Shown: positions 25,107 through 32,797, counted from the stretch's first letter. The stretch is DNA of 34,999 bases from Mucilaginibacter_A sp964236465 (GCA_964236465.1 CAXSBZ010000033.1:1-34999); one strand, 5' to 3'. Numbers and translations are program-made. The notes: generated by a model not told the origin, from the sequence alone.

Positions 25107-25136
25107 TAGCCAAATCGCCTTTTCTTGTAGTCAAAA
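25107..25136 (-). promoter_or_regulatory. Predicted AraC operator 2: two direct half-sites 21 bp apart
   Basis: On the plus strand, TAGCCAAAT (25107-25115) and TAGTCAAAA (25128-25136) start 21 bp apart, two helical turns. They are preceded by AAAAAACAGATA, nearly the same flank as at operator 3. Confidence 0.7.
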
Positions 25137-25189
25137 CGAGATGTGTATGGTTTGCAACCTTGCAGATCAAAAAATGGAACGTTAGGGAT

Positions 25190-25246
25190 ATACTGTTTTT
25201 ATCAACCCAAATTAGTTCGCAAATTTTACATTGATAAAAACAGCAT
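25190..25246. repeat. Inverted pair of the dispersed motif, ACAG core version
   Basis: CTGTTTTTATCA (25193-25204) and TGATAAAAACAG (25232-25243) pair perfectly over 12 bp with a 27-nt loop. It sits in the gap between cassettes 2 and 3. The remainder of that gap (25247-25332) shows only a weak TTAAAAGAAGC match at 25339. Confidence 0.7.
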
Positions 25247-25332
25247 TTCAAAAAGCAAACGCTACAAAACTGGTCAGCTTTTTTTATTTATTGGGTTAGT
25301 AGGCCGAATTTTCCCTGCACTCGTTCTGTTAA

Positions 25333-26241
25333 TCAGTTAAAAGAAGCCCGAAACCCCAGAGGCGACAATTTCGTTTTTGTTTTGAACAACTTACTGAATG
25401 ATTGCAGATGTTCAAACCCTAACTGGTAGGCAATTTCACTCACAGACAAATCAGTTGTTGATAATTTTTCTTTGGCTTTTTCGATCAGTTTATCATGAAT
25501 GTATTGCTGTGTGTTTTGCCCCGTCAACACGCGTAATAAACTACTCAAATACTTAGCCGAAAGATTGAGTTGCCCGGCAACGTACCCAACGGTTGGCAGC
25601 CCTCTGTTAATTAAATCATTACTGTTAAAATACCCGCTAACTAATTTTTCCAAACGGTCAAGTATCTGATGATTGGCTTTTTCCCGTGTGATGAACTGGC
25701 GGTTGTAAAACCTGTCGGCATAGCTAAGCAAACTTTCAATTTGCGAGATGATAATTTGCTTGCTGAATTTGTCGATGTTGGAATGATATTCCTGCTGAAT
25801 ATTTAGGATGATATTATTGATAATCGCTTCTTCTTTTTCTGAAAGGAATAAGGCTTCGTTAAAAGAATAATCCCAAAAATCATATTGCTTTATGGTTTTG
25901 GCTAAGTGTGTATTCCATAAAAAATCAGGATGAATGTTTATCACCCATCCTGATTTTTCTACTTCTTCGTCTTTGTTATCAACAGCCATACTAAACACCT
26001 GATTGGGCGACATAAAATACATGATGCCTTCATTGAAATCAAACGGGTGTTGCCCGTATTTTACTTTAACGTTACGCATTCTTTTTACGGCAATAGCATA
26101 AAAATCCAGTATCAAATTCATGGGCTCATCGCTATCCGGCTGCACAACCGTTCCAACATCTATTACACTAATCAGCGGATGTTGCGGTTTGGGCAAATCC
26201 CTGAACTGATGAAATTCGCTTATAGTTTTAAAATGCTTCAT
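25333..26241 (-). CDS. AraC-family regulator, cassette 3
   Basis: 302 residues. The ATG (26239-26241) overlaps the TGA stop of the upstream oxidoreductase in ATGA, so the two are translationally coupled. Paralogous segments are LPKPQHPLISVI near the start, FDFNEGIMYFMSPNQV in the sensor, and NLSAKYLSSLLRVLTGQN and LSVSEIAYQLGFEHLQSFSKLFKTK in the DNA-binding region. It looks closest to the cassette 2 regulator. Its conserved recognition helices support a shared or overlapping binding site with the other two, as the three upstream sites also suggest. Confidence 0.93.
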   Translation of the reverse strand: MKHFKTISEFHQFRDLPKPQHPLISVIDVGTVVQPDSDEPMNLILDFYAIAVKRMRNVKVKYGQHPFDFNEGIMYFMSPNQVFSMAVDNKDEEVEKSGWVINIHPDFLWNTHLAKTIKQYDFWDYSFNEALFLSEKEEAIINNIILNIQQEYHSNIDKFSKQIIISQIESLLSYADRFYNRQFITREKANHQILDRLEKLVSGYFNSNDLINRGLPTVGYVAGQLNLSAKYLSSLLRVLTGQNTQQYIHDKLIEKAKEKLSTTDLSVSEIAYQLGFEHLQSFSKLFKTKTKLSPLGFRASFN

Positions 26242-27212
26242 ACCTGCCCGTTTTCTTTTCTTATTTCTAATACCAGCTTGCCCCGCACATGCCAGGTTTC
26301 ACTTTCGCGGTGCGCTTCGGCAACTTGTTCCAAAGGATAAACTTTACTGATGATTACTTTCACTTTGCCTGAATCGATCAATTGTGCAATTTCTGCTAAC
26401 CAATCCTGTCTGGGTTGGTTGGAAACCAATTCTCCTTTTGCATTTTTTCCGGCAAGGGCTTCCATAACTTCCTCATTAAACGGGAAATCTACATTGACGC
26501 TTACCAGTATTCCTCCTTGCTTCAATACGCTTACCGATTTTGTTCGCTCCTGGTTATCCCGAAGTGGCGAAGCCTCCATTACCACGTCAATATCATGCAC
26601 TAAATCTTCAAATTTCTGGGTTTTATAATCAATCACTTCATCGGCACCAAGTTGCTTTAAATGGTCAAAGCTTTCTGCGGAAGCTATTCCGATAACGTAC
26701 GCTCCTTTTGCTTTAGCAAACTGTACGGCGAAACTCCCCACACCACCAGATGCACCCTGAATCAAAATGCGTTGTCCCGACTGTAATTTTCCGTATTCAA
26801 AAATAGCAGTCCATGCCGTGAGCCCTGCCAAAGGCACACCGGCAGCCTCATTAAAGCCAATACTTTTAGGTTTAAGGGCAAATTGAGCCGCTTTTGCAAC
26901 ACAATATTCCGCATAGCTTCCATCGCCCGGAAAGTTGGGGATACCGTAAACCTCGTCGCCTTTTTGAAACCCGGTTTCCTTGCTGCCTGTTTCTTCTACT
27001 ACGCCTGCCGCATCCCAGCCTAATGTCATGGGCAATGTCAAATAAGGTCTCAAATTGTCGCTTCCGCCTTGTCGAACTACCCAATCTACAGGGTTTACAC
27101 CACTGGCATACACTTTCACTAAAATTTCGTCAGGTGCCGAAACAGGACGTTCTATTTCTTCTAATTTCATGACGTCCGGCCCGCCGAACTCATTGATTCT
27201 TATCGCTTTCAT
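26238..27212 (-). CDS. Zinc-independent NADPH-dependent MDR oxidoreductase (quinone-oxidoreductase-like), cassette 3
   Basis: 324 residues. The N-terminal part is GroES-like (FGGPDVMKLEEIERP, YASGVNPVDW) and lacks the cysteine cluster of zinc-binding alcohol dehydrogenases. The cofactor motif is GASGGVG (153-159). Members reduce quinones or the double bond of enals and enones with NADPH. It is the first gene of the cassette, coupled to the AraC regulator by a 4-bp overlap, with the operator 53-82 bp before the ATG. The class (MDR) is unrelated to the AKR and SDR enzymes of the other two cassettes. Confidence 0.93.
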   Translation of the reverse strand: MKAIRINEFGGPDVMKLEEIERPVSAPDEILVKVYASGVNPVDWVVRQGGSDNLRPYLTLPMTLGWDAAGVVEETGSKETGFQKGDEVYGIPNFPGDGSYAEYCVAKAAQFALKPKSIGFNEAAGVPLAGLTAWTAIFEYGKLQSGQRILIQGASGGVGSFAVQFAKAKGAYVIGIASAESFDHLKQLGADEVIDYKTQKFEDLVHDIDVVMEASPLRDNQERTKSVSVLKQGGILVSVNVDFPFNEEVMEALAGKNAKGELVSNQPRQDWLAEIAQLIDSGKVKVIISKVYPLEQVAEAHRESETWHVRGKLVLEIRKENGQV

Positions 27213-27264
27213 AATTTTTTCTTTGTTGATAACACAAAGGTTATCAAAAGTTAAAAAACAGATT

Positions 27265-27294
27265 TAGCCAAATAACGCTTTGATTTAGCCAAAA
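27265..27294 (-). promoter_or_regulatory. Predicted AraC operator 3: two direct half-sites 21 bp apart
   Basis: On the plus strand, TAGCCAAAT (27265-27273) and TAGCCAAAA (27286-27294) start 21 bp apart and are both preceded by GATT. This is the cleanest copy, with half-sites differing at one base. Confidence 0.75.
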
Positions 27295-27304
27295 TGCCAG
27301 ATTG

Positions 27305-27486
27305 CTTTTAAAAAAACTTATTTACCATTATTCAATGATGAAAATTATTACTTCAAAACGGAACAGCGGAGCATCATATAGTTTGGTTCTATGCTTCTTT
27401 TATCACCTAAAAATTGGCAAGCCTTTGTTTTTTGATTTGTTTAAATTGATGCAGACACCAGTTTTTATAGGGTAAAAGAAGCATTG
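27305..27486. repeat. About 180-bp direct repeat, right copy
   Basis: Partner of 22928-23102 in the same orientation, with inverted dispersed motifs at 27391-27409 and 27466-27484. It lies just upstream of the cassette 3 operator (as read on the minus strand) and before the DUF1080 gene, so the two copies bracket cassettes 2 and 3. Confidence 0.8.
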
Positions 27487-27592
27487 TATTTTTTAAGGTA
27501 TAAATTTAAACAGGCTTTAAAATTCATTAAATTTACATGCAGCAATGGTTATGCTTTGATAACCGGAAAAGAAAACCTAAAATTACTTAAAC

Positions 27593-28294
27593 ATGAACAA
27601 AAAAATATACCGCCTGCTATTGGTTTTAAGTTTTATTGGTATTACTACAGCAAAAGCGCAGTTGCCTTTTCTAACTAAAAAAGAAATTAAACAAGGATGG
27701 GTTTTATTGTTTGATGGAAAAACATTTGCAGGATGGCAACAAGCCAACGGGGCACCATTTGCCGGAAAAGGCTGGAAAATAGATAACGGCGTGCTCAGCG
27801 TTAGCCTGCAAGATGGCGAAGGCGGCGATATCGTCACCACAAAAGAATACACCAACTTTGAACTTTCCCTTGATTTTAAATTGGAAAAAGGCACCAATAG
27901 CGGTGTGAAATGTTTTTTGATTAAAAATACTTCTTTGGGTTGCGAGTACCAGCTTATTGATGATGAAAACCACCCTGACGCAAAATTAGGCAGAAATGGT
28001 AACCGCTCATTGGGAAGCCTTTATGACATCATGCCTCCTGCCGCCGATAAGAAAGTTAATCCTTTGGGCGAATGGAACAATATGCGCATCATCTCCAAAG
28101 GAAAGCATGTAGAACACTGGCTGAATGGAAAGAAAATTTTGGAATACGACTGCGGCAGCGAAAAGTTTAAAAATAGGGTGGCCGAAAGCAAATTTAAAAC
28201 CACTACAAATTTTGCAGAAGCTGATAGTTCGCCCATTCTTTTGCAGGATCATGGCGATGTAATCTACTTTAAAAATATAAAGATCAGGCAATAA
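27593..28294 (+). CDS. Exported DUF1080 protein (3-keto-disaccharide hydrolase family)
   Basis: 233 residues with a signal peptide ending in TTAKAQ. The DUF1080 concanavalin-like fold is marked by GWVLLFDGKTFAGWQ near residue 39, GWKIDNGVLSV, FELSLDFKLEKGTNSGVKCF and a C-terminal DHGDVIYFKNIKIR. Family members cleave 3-keto-glycosides in the periplasm after an oxidoreductase has made the 3-keto sugar. The next gene, 10 nt downstream, encodes just such a Gfo/Idh/MocA enzyme, which supports a two-step sugar oxidation and cleavage role. The exact substrate is not known. Confidence 0.9.
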   Translation: MNKKIYRLLLVLSFIGITTAKAQLPFLTKKEIKQGWVLLFDGKTFAGWQQANGAPFAGKGWKIDNGVLSVSLQDGEGGDIVTTKEYTNFELSLDFKLEKGTNSGVKCFLIKNTSLGCEYQLIDDENHPDAKLGRNGNRSLGSLYDIMPPAADKKVNPLGEWNNMRIISKGKHVEHWLNGKKILEYDCGSEKFKNRVAESKFKTTTNFAEADSSPILLQDHGDVIYFKNIKIRQ

Positions 28295-28304
28295 ATTGTT
28301 AGAT

Positions 28305-29657
28305 ATGGAAAAGAGACGCGATTTTATCAAAAAGGTGGCCATCACTACCGGCAGCCTTGCATTAGGAAGCAAAGCTTTTAGTTTTACAGCATCCAGTTAT
28401 AAAAGGATTATTGGTGCCAATGATCGGATACACGTAGCCATCATCGGGCTAAACGGCCGCGGTGGCAGCATGTCAGGCACATTTGCCCATCAGCCAAACC
28501 TAATGATCAATACGGTATGCGATGTGGATTCGAGGACCATACCAAAAGTTCAAAAGTCGGTATCGGCGATAACCGGTACGGATGCGCCCAAAGGCGAAGC
28601 TGATTGCCGCAAAGTGATGCAGGACAAAAATATTGATGCCATTTATATCGCAACGCCCGACCATTGGCACGCACCAATGACTATTATGGGTTGCCAGGCC
28701 GGAAAGCATGTGTATGTGGAAAAGCCGCTCAGCCATAATCCGCACGAAGGGGAATTGGCCGTGCAGGCAGCAAGAAAGTATAACCGGGTTGTACAAATGG
28801 GCGCACAACGCCGCTCTGCACCTTTGGCCATACAATGTGTGGAAGAATTGCACAACGGCGCAATCGGCAGGGTTTACCTGGCCAAAACTTGGTACACCAA
28901 CAACCGCAAGGCCACTTACTTGAAGCCTGGTACGGTTCCCGACTGGCTGAACTATGACTTGTGGCAAGGCCCGGCACCGCGCAAACCTTTTCAGGATGGT
29001 TTGATCCATTACAACTGGCATTGGTTTTGGGATTACGGCACCGGCGAAGCCTTGAACAACGGTACACACGAGGTGGACATGGCCCGCTGGGGACTAAACG
29101 TGGACTTTCCTACCAGGATAAGCTCCGTTGGCGGCAGGTACCAGTTTAAAGACGACTGGCAAACGCCGGACACACAAATAGTTACGATGGATTATCCTGG
29201 CCGCGTATCATTAATGTGGGAAAACAGAAGCTCGAACGGAAGAAAGATAGAAGGGGCTGAAAGGGGCATCATTTTTTACGGCGATAACGGCAGCATGGAT
29301 ACCGACGGAGAAGAATATACCCAATATGACCTGAGCGGAAAAGTAGTAAAACAGGTAAAAAAACAAGAAGCAGCAGAAGATGCAGGCTTACAAGGCCGAA
29401 ACACCGCCAGCCCAAGTTTAGGGATGGATAGCCTGCACGTCGCCAACTTTTTGGATGCCATCCGTAATAACAAACGCCCAACTTGTGATGTGGAACTGGG
29501 TTATAAAAGTATATTGCCCATGCAATTGGGCAATATTTCCTGGCGTATTGGCCGCGACCTGCATCTCGACCCTACAAACGGGCACATCCTGAACGACCCG
29601 GAAGCACAAAAGTTATGGAGCCGCAGTTATGAGCCTGGCTGGGAACCTAAGGTTTAA
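28305..29657 (+). CDS. Tat-exported Gfo/Idh/MocA-family oxidoreductase
   Basis: 450 residues from the ATG at 28305; a TTG at 28296 is also in frame. The N-terminus is a twin-arginine signal (KRRDFIKK, then a hydrophobic stretch to about residue 28), so the folded, cofactor-loaded enzyme is exported to the periplasm. The Rossmann part has GLNGRG (48-53), YIATPDHWH (114-122) and the family EKP (139-141). Later HEVDMARWGLN fits the substrate domain. Its NAD(P)-dependent oxidation of sugars to 3-keto forms pairs with the DUF1080 gene 10 nt upstream. A terminator hairpin follows. Confidence 0.92.
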   Translation: MEKRRDFIKKVAITTGSLALGSKAFSFTASSYKRIIGANDRIHVAIIGLNGRGGSMSGTFAHQPNLMINTVCDVDSRTIPKVQKSVSAITGTDAPKGEADCRKVMQDKNIDAIYIATPDHWHAPMTIMGCQAGKHVYVEKPLSHNPHEGELAVQAARKYNRVVQMGAQRRSAPLAIQCVEELHNGAIGRVYLAKTWYTNNRKATYLKPGTVPDWLNYDLWQGPAPRKPFQDGLIHYNWHWFWDYGTGEALNNGTHEVDMARWGLNVDFPTRISSVGGRYQFKDDWQTPDTQIVTMDYPGRVSLMWENRSSNGRKIEGAERGIIFYGDNGSMDTDGEEYTQYDLSGKVVKQVKKQEAAEDAGLQGRNTASPSLGMDSLHVANFLDAIRNNKRPTCDVELGYKSILPMQLGNISWRIGRDLHLDPTNGHILNDPEAQKLWSRSYEPGWEPKV

Positions 29658-29658
29658 G

Positions 29659-29692
29659 AAAAAGCTGAGGCTTTGATTGGTTACGGCTTTTT
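29659..29692 (+). terminator. Terminator of the DUF1080-Gfo/Idh/MocA operon
   Basis: Stem AAAAAGCTG/CGGCTTTTT with one T-G wobble and a 16-nt loop, starting right after the stop codon and ending in a T-rich run. Confidence 0.65.
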
Positions 29693-29717
29693 ATTTTCAA
29701 ATGCTTATTAATTTTAT

Positions 29718-29734
29718 GTGGGTAAAAGAAGTAT
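29718..29734 (+). repeat. Dispersed motif copy GTGGGTAAAAGAAGTAT
   Basis: Forward copy with the GGGTA flank, 25 nt after the operon terminator. The rest of 29735-29846 is AT-rich and shows nothing else. Confidence 0.65.
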
Positions 29735-29846
29735 CGTTAATCTTATTCCAATCATTCCTTAATACTTCAATAATTGGAATTGCATAAAAGAATAATCTCT
29801 ATCATAAATAATATTGTTGTTATAATTGATTTTTTAGAATTTAAGT

Positions 29847-30035
29847 ATGTTTTGTTCTTGGATTAGAAATACACAGTTTGGAGGTTACCAAGTCTACGAA
29901 TTTTACAGCGACGGGCCTAACAGGAGAATCAAAAAATTAGTAATTTTTACTAAGGTTCCAGATACTGAACCGCCGATATATAATTTAACATTTGGTGATG
30001 CTCACCCTGTTGGTTCATTAGAATCTCCACAATAA
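29847..30035 (+). pseudogene. Possible fragment of a DUF6934-type protein
   Basis: A 62-residue frame with FGGYQVYEFYSDGPNRRIKKLVIFTK near the start and IYNLTFGDAHP near the end. This resembles the first third of small Bacteroidota proteins (about 150 residues) I know as DUF6934, which have EF.S.GP.G.I.K.I.F and YNLAFGD. The expected later part (a region with SNNGD and KVLATV) does not appear in any frame before the TetR operator. It is therefore most likely a decayed remnant; a short intact gene is possible. Confidence 0.4.
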
Positions 30036-30096
30036 CCACTGCATGTCTCATTGCAAATGAATATTTACCGGGTAAACCCAATTATTAAATTATTAC

Positions 30097-30122
30097 TTAA
30101 ATAGACAGTATTGTCTATTTAA
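30097..30122 (+). promoter_or_regulatory. Palindromic operator upstream of the TetR gene
   Basis: Perfect 11-bp arms TTAAATAGACA (30097-30107) and TGTCTATTTAA (30112-30122) with a 4-nt spacer, directly upstream of a TAnnTTTG box and 16 nt before the ATG. The TAGACA-N4-TGTCTA core is of the kind bound by TetR dimers. Confidence 0.75.
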
Positions 30123-30126
30123 TGTT

Positions 30127-30134
30127 TATGTTTG
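30127..30134 (+). promoter_or_regulatory. -7 box TATGTTTG for the TetR gene
   Basis: Exact TAnnTTTG match whose last base is 4 nt before the ATG at 30139, implying a leaderless or nearly leaderless message. The operator covers the space upstream. Confidence 0.5.
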
Positions 30135-30138
30135 CTGT

Positions 30139-30705
30139 ATGATCAGGCAAAGAGGAAAAGTAGTAGTTGATAAAATTCTGGATACCGCCGAACGGCTTTT
30201 TTTTAAACAGGGTTATAATATTACAGGAATCAACCAGGTTATCGAAGAAGCTGACATTGCCAAAGCATCATTATATAAACATTTTGAATCAAAGAGTGAC
30301 CTGTTGGTAGCTTACTTGGAGCGCACACACGAGCACTGGTTTGACAAACTTGAAGCCGATGTCAACAAAGTAGCCGACCCCAAAGAGAAATTACTAACGC
30401 TATTCGACTACCATCGTGAACGCCAGTTAAAGAACGGATATGGCGGCTGTCGTTTTATAAAAGCGAATGACGAAGCTGGTATGAGTGATGAGCGGGTATT
30501 AGCAGAGATACAAAAGGCAAAGCAGCACCTCAAGGATTTTATAGCTAGGCTGGTGATTAATTCTGCACATCAAAAGCTTTTGACAGATAAAGAATTGACC
30601 GAGATGATATTCATGATGCTGGAAGGAGGCATAGTAGCAGCCTCTATATTTAAACAGGCAGATGATTTGCAATCGGCCAAAGCAATAATTCAAAAACTGA
30701 TTTGA
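30139..30705 (+). CDS. TetR/AcrR-family transcriptional repressor
   Basis: 188 residues. The N-terminal helix-turn-helix is typical: ILDTAERLFFKQGYNITGINQVIEEADIAKASLYKHF, with the recognition helix around residues 41-49. The remainder is a helical ligand domain (ERTHEHWFDKLEADV, YGGCRFIKANDEA) like that of the AcrR-type group with TetR_C domains. The palindrome at 30097-30122 suggests autorepression. The alpha/beta hydrolase 125 nt downstream on the same strand is the likely target or partner, and the inducer may be its substrate. A tiny remnant frame follows immediately at 30707. Confidence 0.92.
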   Translation: MIRQRGKVVVDKILDTAERLFFKQGYNITGINQVIEEADIAKASLYKHFESKSDLLVAYLERTHEHWFDKLEADVNKVADPKEKLLTLFDYHRERQLKNGYGGCRFIKANDEAGMSDERVLAEIQKAKQHLKDFIARLVINSAHQKLLTDKELTEMIFMMLEGGIVAASIFKQADDLQSAKAIIQKLI

Positions 30706-30706
30706 A

Positions 30707-30763
30707 ATGAAAGAAATTAGAAACAAATGGCTGGAGTTGAGTATCATCTGCTTTGGTGGGTGA
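30707..30763 (+). pseudogene. 18-residue remnant resembling the N-terminus of a transporter
   Basis: An ATG one base after the TetR stop opens a frame of 18 codons (KEIRNKWLELSIICFGG) ended by TGA. The pattern of a short charged start followed by the beginning of a hydrophobic helix recalls the first residues of DHA2-type multidrug transporters, which are often next to TetR genes. It may be what is left of a deleted efflux gene. With only 18 residues the identification is weak. Confidence 0.25.
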
Positions 30764-30830
30764 ACAAATTGTAAACTTTTTAAATGCAATCAATTAACAA
30801 GTAATTAAAAAACAATTAAACGATATAACC

Positions 30831-31970
30831 ATGACTTCACGAAGGAATTTTATTAAAGCCGGGGCTGCCTTGGCAGCGGGCATGCTGCTAAGTATTTTAA
30901 GTTTTGGAGCAGACACTGCTAATCACAAGGTTAAAAGACTTTATACAATTGATAAAGAACCGAAATTAACTTCGCATACATTTACCTCGAAGCGCACAAC
31001 CACACATTACTGGGAAGCCGGGCCAAGCAACGGCCCATTGATGATCTTCGTTCACGGCTGGCCGGAGATCGGACTGGTATGGCGTGCACAAATGGAAGCA
31101 TTCGCCTCCGACGGATACCGATGCATTGCACCTGACTTGCGCGGTTTCGGCGGTTCATCGGTGCCCACGGCAAAGGAAGCTTACGCTATTAAGGAAATCG
31201 TTGATGACATGGTAGAGCTCGATGCTCACCTGGGCGGAAAAGCAGCTATTTGGGTTGGGCACGATTGGGGAAGTGTTATAGTCGGATCCCTTATCGCGCA
31301 TTACCCTAAGATCACCAGAGGGGTAATACTAATCTCTGTACCTTATTTACCGAATGGTTGGGCATTGCCGAATTTGATACCGATGGTTGATCGAACCCTT
31401 TATCCTGCCGATAAGTATCCGGACGGGCAATGGGATTACTGGCGTTTTTACCTGACCCATTTTGATGCGGCAGTAAGCGACATGGAGGCTGATGTCCCGG
31501 CAACACTTGCATCTATCTACACAAAGGGTGTCCCTGCCTCCGTAGGAAAATTGTCGCCATCAGCAGTAGTGACCGCTAATGGCGGGCGCTTTGGCGCCGC
31601 CCACCGGGCACCCTCCACGGAGCCCGATTATTCGCTTTGGCCGCAACCTGACTTCGATGCGGTGGTTGCAGCATTCAAAAAAACAGGATTCCGCGCATGC
31701 AGCTCGTATTATATGAACGATGACGCCAACATTGCCTACGCTAAGGCTGCAGTAAACAACGGTAAGCTGAGTCAGCCCGTTCTATTTGTCAACAGCGAAT
31801 ATGAACCGTTTTCCAATATCAATTTGAGCAAACTCGGAGATCCTATGCGAAACGCCTGTCCAATTCTTACTGTAATCGACCAGCCTGCAGGGCACTGGGT
31901 GCCTTTGGAACGTAAACCCGAACTTACTGAGACCATACGCTCATGGGTTAAATTGAATGGACTGAAGTAA
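30831..31970 (+). CDS. Tat-exported epoxide-hydrolase-like alpha/beta hydrolase
   Basis: 379 residues. The N-terminus is a twin-arginine signal (SRRNFIKAGAALAAGMLLSILSFGA). The hydrolase core shows HGWP (75-78, the oxyanion-hole HGxP motif of epoxide hydrolases), GHDWGS with nucleophile Asp145, and GHWVPLE with catalytic His355. An Asp nucleophile marks epoxide hydrolases and haloalkane dehalogenases, not esterases; HGxP favours the former. The cap domain (about 180-280) contains several Tyr residues, but I cannot assign the ring-opening pair. It probably acts in the periplasm and is under the TetR regulator upstream. Confidence 0.9.
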   Translation: MTSRRNFIKAGAALAAGMLLSILSFGADTANHKVKRLYTIDKEPKLTSHTFTSKRTTTHYWEAGPSNGPLMIFVHGWPEIGLVWRAQMEAFASDGYRCIAPDLRGFGGSSVPTAKEAYAIKEIVDDMVELDAHLGGKAAIWVGHDWGSVIVGSLIAHYPKITRGVILISVPYLPNGWALPNLIPMVDRTLYPADKYPDGQWDYWRFYLTHFDAAVSDMEADVPATLASIYTKGVPASVGKLSPSAVVTANGGRFGAAHRAPSTEPDYSLWPQPDFDAVVAAFKKTGFRACSSYYMNDDANIAYAKAAVNNGKLSQPVLFVNSEYEPFSNINLSKLGDPMRNACPILTVIDQPAGHWVPLERKPELTETIRSWVKLNGLK

Positions 31971-32003
31971 CGTAATAATAAATAAGCTGCATTTTTTTTA
32001 TAT

Positions 32004-32050
32004 AAGGTCGCCGGTCATGCTCTTTTTATTGGGTCAAGGCGACCCTTTTA
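32004..32050 (+). terminator. Possible terminator after the epoxide-hydrolase-like gene
   Basis: GGTCGCC (32006-32012) pairs with GGCGACC (32038-32044), followed by CTTTTA. The loop is long (25 nt), so this is a moderate candidate. It lies 34 nt after the stop. Confidence 0.4.
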
Positions 32051-32155
32051 ATATGTGAAGCATTTACCAGTTCCTACTGGTCGGGATTTGCAATCACGAT
32101 CTTTTGAGTTAAGGATTTCTAATCCTATCCTAACAAAGCCAAACACCAAATTTTA

Positions 32156-32232
32156 CCCAATAAAAGAAGCACCCCAACCTTTGTATCTGTGATTCTACTG
32201 TTATTGTTAAAAACCATGCTTCTTTTACAGAC
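32156..32232. repeat. Inverted pair of the dispersed motif in a 374-bp gap
   Basis: CCCAATAAAAGAAGCAC (32156-32172) and ATGCTTCTTTTACAGAC (32216-32232) face each other. A weaker copy, CATAAAAGAAACAGTAG, begins at 32281. No coding sequence is seen between 31971 and 32344. Confidence 0.65.
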
Positions 32233-32344
32233 AAAAAATCAGTGTTGGCAGCAAGAACTTTACTGGCTCATTATTCCAAACATAAAAGAAACAGTAGTGA
32301 TATTTATAATACAATCAGAAATATAAATTTAATATTTACCTTAT

Positions 32345-32797
32345 CTACTTCTTCGTAAACTTTTGTTCCCGCAATTTAAAAAGTTCATCGGTTGTGATGA
32401 AACGGTTAAAACCTTTCTTTTCAAGTCCTTTGATTAACGCTTTATCACCGCTCCAAATCTTACATTTAAAATGTTTGGCAAATGCTACATAGGTGATGTC
32501 TTTAGGATCGATGTCAAACACTAATTTTTCTGCTTCAATCCAAATTGGTGCTTTGATTTGTTCTTCAGATATAAAAGTAACATCCTTGTAAATTTCAAAT
32601 TCTGCTTCCTGAACTTGTTCTAAAGTTAACCCCGAAACTTTAATAATTTTTGAATAATGCTTTTTGATTTCTATTCTCAAAAAACCAGAAGCTATAAAAT
32701 TGAAATATTTATTAGAATTGATTAGCAAATCTCCAATTTTACCATTGGTATTTAATATCGCACTAAAAACGATGTTGGCGTCAACTATTAATTTCAC
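32345..32797 (-). CDS. PIN-domain toxin (VapC-like)
   Basis: 150 residues. It begins LIVDANIVFSAIL with Asp6 of the PIN active site, then Glu43, Asp100 in DPKDITYVAFA and Asp118 in WSGDKAL, which together can bind the metal used for RNA cleavage. The start overlaps the upstream antitoxin stop by 4 nt. Members of this group cut tRNA or mRNA when freed from their antitoxin. The length and the SAILN start place it in the broader PIN family often called putative toxin-antitoxin system toxin component, not the classic 130-residue VapC. Confidence 0.87.
   Translation of the reverse strand: MKLIVDANIVFSAILNTNGKIGDLLINSNKYFNFIASGFLRIEIKKHYSKIIKVSGLTLEQVQEAEFEIYKDVTFISEEQIKAPIWIEAEKLVFDIDPKDITYVAFAKHFKCKIWSGDKALIKGLEKKGFNRFITTDELFKLREQKFTKK

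Noticed and set aside
25339..25349. Weak motif TTAAAAGAAGC at the end of the cassette 3 AraC gene
   Set aside because: It lacks the leader and the final AT, so I did not count it among the clear copies.
28500..29069. Minus-strand frames overlapping the Gfo/Idh/MocA gene
   Set aside because: They are shadows of a conserved coding sequence, with no start context or domains.
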